Assembly (NCBI GenBank): GCA_947464365.1
Contig: CANHWS010000153.1
Span: 1-8,242, forward strand
DNA from: Cytophagaceae bacterium
GTDB taxonomy: Bacteria; Bacteroidota; Bacteroidia; Cytophagales; Flexibacteraceae
Direction: 5' to 3'
Length of the DNA stretch: 8,242 nucleotides
Below the pieces are notes generated by a model. It was not told the DNA's origin and did not search any database. It was given only the letters and a program-made list of their open reading frames with translations. Positions within the stretch are counted from its first letter, which is position 1. Each line of letters starts with the position of its first letter. The translations under genes and the position numbers were made by a program. Positions 1 through 6,311 of the stretch are shown in pieces.

Positions 1-1065
1 CTACACATGCCAGCATTTTTGGCATTGGGGTTGCTCTTCGTTAAGCCACTGACCCTGCCTTACCTCCTAGATAGAGCCAAACGCTTGCTAATCCCGTTTG
101 TGGTGATGATAAGTGTTGGGCCAGCTGTAGGATACCTACTTTTCTATACCTTCCCGAAGTTCCTACGGGGGCATATCCCAGATACTGGCCCCCTGATTTG
201 GCTAGTCTGCTGGTTGCTGACACTCGTGGTTTGGGCACTTTCCTTTAGCGCAATCAAGCAAAGCCCTTTGTTTGACCGGCTGAAACTAGGAGTCTTTTAT
301 TGCTGGATCTTGGTCGGTATCCTCAGCCTTGGCTATAACCTTTGGCAAGAGCCCACCTATGGCCCTACCCTACTAAAACAGATTTTATGGGGCAATTGGC
401 ACCATGTTAGGTCAGTATTCTGGTTTTTGCCAGCCTTATTCACACTCACGATACTAGGGGCCGGTTTGTTGCGCCTACCAGCCAAATACCGTTGGTGGAC
501 CATAATGGTGATTGGGCTTGGGACTTGGGCCCTTCTCCCCCAGCTGATTGAATTCCATCCCAATATTCCTTGGGGTCTGGATGTGGCACTCGTGTTGTTA
601 CCCTTGGCCATGGCTGCTCGTTGGCTGAAACAAGTTCATGATTTGGGTGACTCAGACAAAAGCAGATGGCAATCATGGATGGTTTTTGCAATCATATTGG
701 GCTTTGCATATCGGCAGATCCCGATAAGCACCGTGCAAGGCTATAGCCACAAAGTGGATGTATCACAACTTAATTTGCCATGGCTATGGCTGCCCCTCGT
801 CTTTGGTCTGAGCTATTACTATTGGAGTGCCTTAATATCTTACCGCCGGCCTACTTGGCTATCGTATATCGGCCAACGGACCATGCCCATTTTTGCGCTC
901 CACCTACCGCTGATGGCTACTATGAGGCAGCTTACTAACACAGTAGCCCCTTGGCCATGGCTCCAGTTTACGCTAATCGTCTTGGCGGGTGTCGCTATTC
1001 CCATCTTGGTAGCATCTGTATTGAGCCGCATTGACAAAAGGTTCAGCTATTGGGGGCTAGCATAG
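1..1065 (+). CDS. Acyltransferase-3 family membrane protein, 5' partial
   Basis: The frame is open from base 1 to TAG at 1063-1065, giving 354 visible residues. The Met at base 7 is probably internal, because LHMPAF followed later by AKRLLIPF matches the early part of acyltransferase-3 (MdoC/OafA-like) proteins, whose first helix and catalytic His lie further upstream. About ten hydrophobic segments follow, separated by short loops. The ending IGQRTMPIFALHLPL is the usual last-helix signature of the family. These inner-membrane enzymes O-acylate sugars, glycans or lipids; the substrate here cannot be read. The usual Ser-Gly after HMP.F is absent (it reads FLALG), a minor deviation. The gene ends 18 bases from the end of the convergent gene at 1084. 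The family call is fairly sure; substrate and promoter lie outside what is visible. Confidence 0.8.
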   Translation, partial: LHMPAFLALGLLFVKPLTLPYLLDRAKRLLIPFVVMISVGPAVGYLLFYTFPKFLRGHIPDTGPLIWLVCWLLTLVVWALSFSAIKQSPLFDRLKLGVFYCWILVGILSLGYNLWQEPTYGPTLLKQILWGNWHHVRSVFWFLPALFTLTILGAGLLRLPAKYRWWTIMVIGLGTWALLPQLIEFHPNIPWGLDVALVLLPLAMAARWLKQVHDLGDSDKSRWQSWMVFAIILGFAYRQIPISTVQGYSHKVDVSQLNLPWLWLPLVFGLSYYYWSALISYRRPTWLSYIGQRTMPIFALHLPLMATMRQLTNTVAPWPWLQFTLIVLAGVAIPILVASVLSRIDKRFSYWGLA

Positions 1066-1083
1066 GACCTAAGCCAACCAATC

Positions 1084-1812
1084 TTACCGACTAAGGCGTG
1101 ACAACTCCGCCTTGCCTACTTCTTGTTCTATCCCTTTAATCAGTGCCTGGTAAGCCTTGATCGTGATGCCATAACGAGCTTCGGCTATATCGTTGCAATC
1201 GGCAAGGTTCATCATCAATAGCCGGCAATAATCTGTACTAATACACTTGTTTAGGTTCGTGATGCCGCCCGAGGTATCTACCACCATACGTTTGCGTAGG
1301 TAGGGCGAGAGTTCGTTTTTCACCAACTCGTTACAGGAGTTTGCCGCCAGTAATAAGTTGGGTACATCCTCCTGATAAAGCGTAAAAATATCGGTCAGCA
1401 ATTGATTGTTTTTCCAGATGTCAAGTTCGCCATGTGCTTTCAAGACCTCATAACAAGCAGTGTTCGGGATAAGGACGGTTGTGCTATAAAGTGTCCAGCT
1501 ATTTGACGCCAAAAATGTAGGATCATTGAGCTTGCCACTGCCCATCAGATAAAAGTTGCGGTAGGCTTCCGCCTTTTGGTGCAGTGCTGCAGAGTCCGTC
1601 TTGAGTTCTTCTAGGTCACGGAGCAAATCCTTGTGCAGACCGACCAATAGCTCGATCGCCCGATCCTTACGATCGAGGTCCTCCTTGTAGTTCTCGACAG
1701 CAAGGCCCAAGACGATACCCACCACAATCGTGATGATCTCCCCAAAAAATGTTGCGATCCGGAACTGCCACGTAGGTCCTGGCTTCATGAATCGGCGGAT
1801 GATACCCTTCAT
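1084..1812 (-). CDS. Membrane-anchored DUF6090-like protein, function unknown
   Basis: A 242-residue protein starting at ATG 1812-1810 and ending with TAA at 1086-1084. A GAGGGG sequence lies about 4 bases before this ATG on the minus strand, which supports it; a second Met at 1788 is an alternative. Residues about 18-38 (FFGEIITIVVGIVLGLAVEN) form one membrane helix, directly followed by a charged helical stretch (YKEDLDRKDRAIELLVGLHKDLLRDLEEL). This arrangement is typical of the Bacteroidota proteins grouped as DUF6090, whose role is unknown. The remaining part is predicted mostly helical and contains several Cys residues. The gene is convergent with the acyltransferase and divergent from the GH31 gene. 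The open frame continues upstream to 1953, but that extension has unusual composition and overlaps the GH31 start, so I left it out. The family resemblance is from memory of the pattern, not a search. Confidence 0.75.
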   Translation of the reverse strand: MKGIIRRFMKPGPTWQFRIATFFGEIITIVVGIVLGLAVENYKEDLDRKDRAIELLVGLHKDLLRDLEELKTDSAALHQKAEAYRNFYLMGSGKLNDPTFLASNSWTLYSTTVLIPNTACYEVLKAHGELDIWKNNQLLTDIFTLYQEDVPNLLLAANSCNELVKNELSPYLRKRMVVDTSGGITNLNKCISTDYCRLLMMNLADCNDIAEARYGITIKAYQALIKGIEQEVGKAELSRLSR

Positions 1813-1894
1813 AATACCCCTCAAAGTACGCCAAAATCCAAAATCAGCATACCCTAGGCAGTATGTTTTAACAAAAATGCCCATCTTAGCCCCC
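1813..1894. promoter_or_regulatory. Divergent intergenic region with dyad and weak -7 element
   Basis: This gap of about 80 bases separates the starts of the minus-strand membrane protein and the GH31 gene and must hold both promoters. On the plus strand TATGTTTT (1862-1869) matches TANNTTTG in all but the last base. A dyad CATAC-N8-GTATG (1848-1865) has CCTAGG in its spacer and overlaps that element, so it could be an operator. A tandem heptamer CCAAAAT occurs twice at 1831-1844; read on the minus strand it gives TGATTTTG, again one base from the -7 consensus. No -33 TTG sits at the usual distance on either strand. That promoters are here follows from the divergent layout; the exact elements are guesses. 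Confidence 0.35.
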
Positions 1895-4297
1895 ATGATA
1901 GAGTCGTTCTGGGACCAACATAAGGGCGGAGTCACCCGCCAAATCCCCGCCAAAGTCCATAGCTGGCAAGCTCACCACCGCCGCCCCAATTGCTGGCTCG
2001 TGCGTGATCTCAACTGCTGCCTGTCAATCACCATCCTGAGTGATTACATCATCAGAGTACGGATGGCACCCAATGGCACCTTCCTAGAAGACTTTTCGTA
2101 CGGCCTTCAGCACTATGACCACGAGCTAACCAAACGCCCCTCCGTCACCGAAAAGGACGATGTCATTATCTGGAAAACAGCCGCAATCCAGCTCGAGCTG
2201 CAAAAGTCAAACTTCCGCATCAAATTCAAGGACCTAGAGGGCAACTTGCTTTGCGAGGATAAAGAAGGCTTCAGCTGGGAAGAAAACATTGCATACGGTG
2301 GCTACACCGTCTTCAGTAGCAAGGCCTACCGCCCCAACGAGTATTTTTATGGCCTAGGCGACAAGGCCTGCGACCTGAGCCTCAACCGCAAACAATTCAC
2401 GCTCTGGAGTACCGATGCCTATGCCTTCGAGCGCGGCACGGATCCACTGTATCGCAACATTCCGTTCTATATTGGGCTGGACAACAGCGTTTGCCACGGC
2501 ATTTGGTACGACAATACCTACAAAAGCTATTTTGACTTCGGTGTCCACCAGCCAGACCAAGTCAATTTTGTGGCCGAAGGTGGCGAGCTGCAATACTATT
2601 TCATTGCCGGCCCCCACATGATGGATGTCGTCAAACGATACAGCAACCTAACAGGCACAGCCCCCATGCCACCGCTTTGGGCCTTAGGTTTCCACCAATG
2701 CCGCTGGAGCTACTATCCCGAGTCCAAACTCCATGACCTCGCCAAGGAGTTCCGCACCCGCAAAATCCCGTGTGACGCTCTCTACCTCGACATCGACTAC
2801 ATGGATGGGTACCGCTGCTTCACCTGGAACAAGGACTACTTCCCGGACCCTAAAAAGCTAACTGACACCCTCAAAGAGGACGGCTTCCATACAGTCGTGA
2901 TCGTGGACCCGGGCATCAAGATCGACCCCGAGTACCCAATCTATGCCGAAGGCCACGCCAAAGGCTATTTCTGCCGCCGTGGGGACGACTATTTTATGGA
3001 AGGCCCAGTTTGGCCAGGCCGTTGCCAGTTCCCCGACTTCACTAACCCCGAGGTGCGTGAATGGTGGGGCAGCAAATTCCAGTCCTTGATGGACGAAGGC
3101 GTAGCCGGCATCTGGACCGATATGAACGAACCTTCTGTGTTCGGCATGGGCACCTTCCCGAACGATGTGCGTCACTATTACGAAGGCCTCAGGGGTAGCC
3201 ACCGAAAAGCCCACAACGTCTATGGGATGCAGATGGCACGCGCCACGTTTGAGGGGATAGGTAAAATCACCAAAAACAAACGGCCATTCGTTATCACCCG
3301 CAGCACCTACAGCGGGGGCCAGCGCTATGCCGCAGCCTGGACTGGTGACAACATCGGCAGCTGGGATCACCTACGGCTAGCATGTGTACAAACACAGCGC
3401 ATGAGTATGAGTGGCTACAGCTTCGTCGGCTCGGACATCGGCGGCTTCACTGGCAATGCCAACGCCGAGCTCTTCATCCGCTGGATACAGTTAGGAGCTT
3501 TCAGTCCGTTTATGCGCGCCCACAGCAGTGGCGACACCATCGAACGCGAGCCCTGGAGCTATGGCCCAGCAGCTGAGGCCATCATCAAACAGTACATCGA
3601 GCTTCGGTACAAACTACTGCCCTACCTGTATTCTGCCTTTTGGGAGAACCACAAGTACGGCTTCCCGATCTTGCGCCCAGTTGTAATGGCCGAGCAGCAA
3701 GAGGCTAACAACGCTTGGCGTCAGGACGAGTTCACCCTTGGGGACAAGATTTTGGTCTGCCCTGTGCTCGACCCGGGCGTCCAGAGCCGTGTAGTATATT
3801 TGCCAAAAGGCGAGTGGTATCACTACTGGACACGCGAACGTTACGAAGGACCGCGCGAAAACCAGGTCCCGGCACCGATAGATGTCATGCCGATATTTGT
3901 CCGGGCTGGCGCTGTTATCCCCGAGTATCCCGTCTGGCAATACGTTAACGAGTTCCCGATAGAGGAGATGATCCTCAATGTTTATCATGCCAACTACACC
4001 GTCAATTCGTTTATGTACGAAGACCACGGCGACACCTTGGCATATCAGCAGGACATCTATACCGAGAAGAAATTTGTGATGGAAGGCCATCCAGATGGCT
4101 TTACCCTCCGCCAGTCCGACATTGGGCTATATACTCCACGGTACGAATACTATCGCTTACGCGTCATCGGTTTGCCACGCCAGATGTCAGACATCGTTGT
4201 TGACGGTAAAAAGGTAACTGACTTTACTTGGGATGACGATCTTAATCAGTTGGAGTTTGTCGTTTTCAAATCCTTTAAGCAGGTGACAGTCCAGTAG
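1895..4297 (+). CDS. GH31 family alpha-glucosidase
   Basis: An 800-residue glycoside hydrolase family 31 enzyme, a retaining exo-hydrolase releasing alpha-glucose from non-reducing ends. An N-terminal beta-sandwich (about 20-250) precedes the TIM barrel (about 255-590) and C-terminal beta domains. Visible motifs: GFHQCRW (265-271); DID at 299-301 (substrate loop); GIWTDMNEPS with nucleophile Asp409; AAWTGDN with acid/base Asp485; GSDIGGF (512-518); PFMRAHS with Arg541 and His543. The 76-residue spacing between the catalytic aspartates is like the glucosidase II branch. No signal peptide is present, so a cytoplasmic enzyme acting on imported malto- or isomalto-oligosaccharides is likely. ATG 1895 is chosen because the VHSW...ILSDYIIRVR start of the family follows about 20 residues later. 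ATG 1877, with an A-rich lead, is equally possible (806 residues). The frame is open back to 1730, but that part is antisense to the neighbour. No transporter or regulator gene is adjacent; exact linkage specificity is unknown. Confidence 0.93.
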   Translation: MIESFWDQHKGGVTRQIPAKVHSWQAHHRRPNCWLVRDLNCCLSITILSDYIIRVRMAPNGTFLEDFSYGLQHYDHELTKRPSVTEKDDVIIWKTAAIQLELQKSNFRIKFKDLEGNLLCEDKEGFSWEENIAYGGYTVFSSKAYRPNEYFYGLGDKACDLSLNRKQFTLWSTDAYAFERGTDPLYRNIPFYIGLDNSVCHGIWYDNTYKSYFDFGVHQPDQVNFVAEGGELQYYFIAGPHMMDVVKRYSNLTGTAPMPPLWALGFHQCRWSYYPESKLHDLAKEFRTRKIPCDALYLDIDYMDGYRCFTWNKDYFPDPKKLTDTLKEDGFHTVVIVDPGIKIDPEYPIYAEGHAKGYFCRRGDDYFMEGPVWPGRCQFPDFTNPEVREWWGSKFQSLMDEGVAGIWTDMNEPSVFGMGTFPNDVRHYYEGLRGSHRKAHNVYGMQMARATFEGIGKITKNKRPFVITRSTYSGGQRYAAAWTGDNIGSWDHLRLACVQTQRMSMSGYSFVGSDIGGFTGNANAELFIRWIQLGAFSPFMRAHSSGDTIEREPWSYGPAAEAIIKQYIELRYKLLPYLYSAFWENHKYGFPILRPVVMAEQQEANNAWRQDEFTLGDKILVCPVLDPGVQSRVVYLPKGEWYHYWTRERYEGPRENQVPAPIDVMPIFVRAGAVIPEYPVWQYVNEFPIEEMILNVYHANYTVNSFMYEDHGDTLAYQQDIYTEKKFVMEGHPDGFTLRQSDIGLYTPRYEYYRLRVIGLPRQMSDIVVDGKKVTDFTWDDDLNQLEFVVFKSFKQVTVQ

Positions 4298-4329
4298 ATA
4301 GTAAAGACCAAACCATCAAAAATATAGAC

Positions 4330-4380
4330 GAACGTGTATTTATATACGTTCTCTAACCTTTTATTTGTTTTTATTTTTTT
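4330..4380 (+). terminator. Possible intrinsic terminator after GH31 gene
   Basis: Bases 4330-4339 (GAACGTGTAT) pair with 4342-4351 (ATATACGTTC). All ten positions pair if one G-U wobble is allowed, with the innermost pair probably open to form the loop. A T-rich tract at 4359-4380 follows. The hairpin lies about 30 bases after the GH31 stop codon, where a terminator is expected. Weak points are the AT-rich stem and the seven-base gap before the T tract. On the minus strand the stem is followed by ATATTTTTG, so it could work in both directions. Confidence 0.4.
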
Positions 4381-4424
4381 CCAAGATTACTCTGATTGTC
4401 AAAATCATTTGTAGGATATAGACT

Positions 4425-4506
4425 AAAAACGAAGCAACGAAGTACCATTGATGTAATATTTTACTAGTTTTACGGGCTTTCATAGCCTCGGGTTGCCTTC
4501 GTTTTT
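4425..4506. repeat. Imperfect 14-bp inverted repeat enclosing 53 bases
   Basis: The left arm AAAAACGAAGCAAC (4425-4438) is complementary to the right arm GTTGCCTTCGTTTTT (4492-4506) over 14 pairs, with one extra C bulged in the right arm (4496 or 4497). The left arm also contains the direct repeat AACGAAG twice (4428-4434 and 4436-4442). Read as RNA on the plus strand it forms a long stem ending in five U, but the loop of about 53 bases is too large for a standard terminator. It could be a structured RNA, a protein-binding dyad or the remnant of a small inverted-repeat element. The repeat itself is certain; the role is unknown. Confidence 0.5.
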
Positions 4507-4617
4507 GGTGCATGCTATGGCAGTAACTTTCAGTACCCCATCTGAGTAGATGTGCTACCCTAATTTTTGCAGGGCTTATCATCCTTCTTATTTCAGTCCG
4601 TATCTACGATCATCACC

Positions 4618-6069
4618 ATGGCCAAACTCAAGAACATCATCAAACAACTCAGTGCTGACGACTATCAGACACTGTATGACAACCTGATGGTCAGCAATGC
4701 CGAAAAGTCGGCCACGCTGCTAAAGTTCATTCGCGAGAAGGCCATGAGCGACGGCAAGATCATGGAGGAGCTGGACGTCAACACCAACGCCTACTACACC
4801 CTCCGATCACGCCTCAACCAAAAGATAGAAGAGTATCTGCTCCAGCAGATTGAAAATCCACGGACCGATCTCCTCAAAAAAGTCGCAAACGTATCCGAAG
4901 TCGTCTTTACCAAAAAGCGGGCAATTTCTGTAGCCACCCTCAAGAAGCTAGAGAAAGAACTACTGGACTATGACTTGGCCAACGAACTGACCGTTGTGTA
5001 CAAGAACCTCAAGAAGCTGCACATCAACACGCCCGAGAGTTTCCAGTACAGCCAGCTATATAACCGACACATCGCCTACATGCTGGCCCTCGACAAGGCC
5101 GAGGACCTATTGGCTGAGTATTTCAAGAAGTACGGATCGTTTACACTTACGGGGTCCGAGATAGAGAAACTCGAGCTAACCCTCATGTACAACGAAATGG
5201 TCAATGTGGCCCGTTTGTACCAGAGCCACCGCCTCTATGTTTATATGCAGTGCATGGCTATCTTCCACCGTTTCTTTGTCGAAACCACAGAAAAGCCCGA
5301 AGACGAACCGATAGAGGACATCCTAACCGCTATCGAAAAGATATTCGAGACCTATAACCTCGATGCCATCTACTTCAACCTCCGCACCGTTTTTGACTTC
5401 CTGAAGCTGGTCTATTACAACCAGTACAAAGTTTACAAGAAGGCCGAGAAGTATTATGAGGACGTCAACGAAGACTCCCCAATGCTGCTGACCAACTACA
5501 GCCTCTATACCTACCCTGCCTTGTTCCTGACCATGAAGCTAGACAGGCACCTGCGGCTCCAGAGCGAGGACACTCTCTACGAAGAGAACAAACTCCTCTT
5601 TGACGACTACGAGGCTGACAACAACGACGTACCCAAGTACATGACCTATATGTGCTACCGTGCACTTTGTTGTTTCTACAGCAAACATTATAACGAAGCC
5701 GAAAAGACCCTTTTCAACCTCCTGAACGACGTCAACCTCAAGAAGTTCCCTCAGGCCATGATCGAGGCTAAACTACTGCTCTCTTTGCAGTATTGTATGA
5801 AGGGCGACCTCGACCTTTTCAACCAAAGCATCAATAGTATCCAGCGCACCGTCCGGATGTTAGACGACAAAAGCGAGCACGTCACCCTGCTGGTCAAGCT
5901 GATGAAAACAACCCTCAGTGAAGGCAAAGTAGGCAAAGAACAAAAACTCAGGGCCATCATAGACAAGCTGCGCAATATCAAGGTCAACAGGTTCTCGCCC
6001 ATCATGCACATCCGGCTCGATGACGAGCTGATCCATCGCCTTACCCATGATCTGGTAATCAGCTACTAG
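4618..6069 (+). CDS. Hypothetical all-helical protein with TPR-like repeats
   Basis: I cannot assign a family to this 483-residue protein. It lacks a signal peptide and membrane segments, so it is likely cytoplasmic. It is almost wholly helical. Residues 30-75 (AEKSATLLKFIRE, KIMEELDVNTNAYYTLRSRL) look like a short helix-turn-helix-type bundle, followed by a charged stretch (79-135) rich in Lys, Glu and Leu. From about 140 to 450, Tyr/Leu/Ala-rich helix pairs suggest TPR-like repeats; the clearest is YRALCCFYSKHYNEAEKTLFNLLND at 347-371, which therefore spans a helix pair. The C-terminus (450-483) is basic, then acidic. ATG 4618 is chosen because MAKLKNIIKQLS begins a good amphipathic helix; an in-frame TTG at 4567 would add 17 unconvincing residues. 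The gene stands alone: a 320-base gap precedes it and a strong terminator follows. A scaffold or regulatory role is only a guess from the helical-repeat form. Confidence 0.85.
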   Translation: MAKLKNIIKQLSADDYQTLYDNLMVSNAEKSATLLKFIREKAMSDGKIMEELDVNTNAYYTLRSRLNQKIEEYLLQQIENPRTDLLKKVANVSEVVFTKKRAISVATLKKLEKELLDYDLANELTVVYKNLKKLHINTPESFQYSQLYNRHIAYMLALDKAEDLLAEYFKKYGSFTLTGSEIEKLELTLMYNEMVNVARLYQSHRLYVYMQCMAIFHRFFVETTEKPEDEPIEDILTAIEKIFETYNLDAIYFNLRTVFDFLKLVYYNQYKVYKKAEKYYEDVNEDSPMLLTNYSLYTYPALFLTMKLDRHLRLQSEDTLYEENKLLFDDYEADNNDVPKYMTYMCYRALCCFYSKHYNEAEKTLFNLLNDVNLKKFPQAMIEAKLLLSLQYCMKGDLDLFNQSINSIQRTVRMLDDKSEHVTLLVKLMKTTLSEGKVGKEQKLRAIIDKLRNIKVNRFSPIMHIRLDDELIHRLTHDLVISY

Positions 6070-6108
6070 GCAGCCATAAGGTCCAATCAACCTCAGAAAA
6101 CGATCAAT

Positions 6109-6141
6109 AAAGCAGATTTTGGCAACAAAGTCTGCTTTTTT
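6109..6141 (+). terminator. Intrinsic terminator with GCAA tetraloop
   Basis: The left arm AAAGCAGATTTTG (6109-6121) pairs with the right arm CAAAGTCTGCTTT (6126-6138) over 13 positions, one of them a G-U wobble. The loop is GCAA (6122-6125), a stable GNRA tetraloop. T residues continue to 6141, and the A run at the start of the left arm can pair with the first of them. It sits 40 bases after the stop of the 483-residue gene and 170 bases before recF, so it should end the upstream transcript and separate it from recF. Confidence 0.88.
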
Positions 6142-6185
6142 ATGCCTGCATAGCTCACGATCAAGCGCCAATCTAACAGGTCGCC

Positions 6186-6217
6186 TTGCCTTCGCCCCCT
6201 TGGCTGATGTACCTTTG
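6186..6217 (+). promoter_or_regulatory. Bacteroidota-type promoter for recF
   Basis: TACCTTTG at 6210-6217 matches the Bacteroidota -7 consensus TANNTTTG exactly. A TTG at 6186-6188 lies 21 bases upstream, a distance within the range described for -33 elements in this phylum. Transcription would begin near 6223, giving a leader of about 90 bases before the recF start at 6312. The position just after the terminator at 6109-6141 fits a new transcription unit. I see no convincing operator or riboswitch fold in the leader. Confidence 0.55.
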
Positions 6218-6311
6218 TGGAGATCAGGACCTGCTTGGGTGATTTGCCATATCAGTTACAAATTGCCTAGCCTTGATGCGCCACAAACAGCCAGTAGCCT
6301 GAGCCATTCCT

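Larger units (their letters stand above)
4298..4617. other. AT-rich non-coding gap with stem-loops
   Basis: This 320-base stretch between the GH31 gene and the 483-residue gene is clearly richer in A+T than its neighbours and has no confident gene. It holds three inverted repeats: 4330-4351, 4425-4438 with 4492-4506, and a small one CATCT-GAGT-AGATG (4539-4552). A weak promoter-like TAATTTTTG (4561-4569, one base longer than TANNTTTG) lies about 50 bases before the next gene. On the minus strand a short frame (4483 to 4361) could encode 40 residues: a basic start, the hydrophobic run WYFVASFLVYILQMILTI and a Lys/Asn tail. Its ribosome site is poor, and AT-rich DNA produces such runs by chance, so I do not call it a gene. 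Confidence 0.6.

Noticed and set aside
1730..1894. N-terminal extension of the GH31 enzyme to an ATG at 1730
   Set aside because: The added residues are the antisense of the membrane-helix coding region of the neighbouring gene and do not resemble a GH31 N-terminus.
1813..1953. N-terminal extension of the minus-strand membrane protein to an ATG at 1953 (289 residues in total)
   Set aside because: The extra 47 residues have an unusual make-up (Trp/Cys-rich, no family match), run into the GH31 start, and lie before a better start at 1812 with a GAGGGG sequence.
2858..3370. 170-residue open frame on the minus strand inside the GH31 gene
   Set aside because: It is fully antisense to the catalytic barrel, has no family features, and its low-complexity Ala/Val/Gly/His make-up is typical of a shadow of a GC-rich coding strand.
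3614..4090. 158-residue open frame on the minus strand inside the GH31 gene
   Set aside because: Antisense shadow of the conserved C-terminal part of the enzyme; no recognisable motif or ribosome site.
5860..6171. 103-residue minus-strand frame over the end of the 483-residue gene
   Set aside because: It runs through the strong terminator hairpin and the conserved C-terminus of the plus-strand gene, with no sign of being coding.
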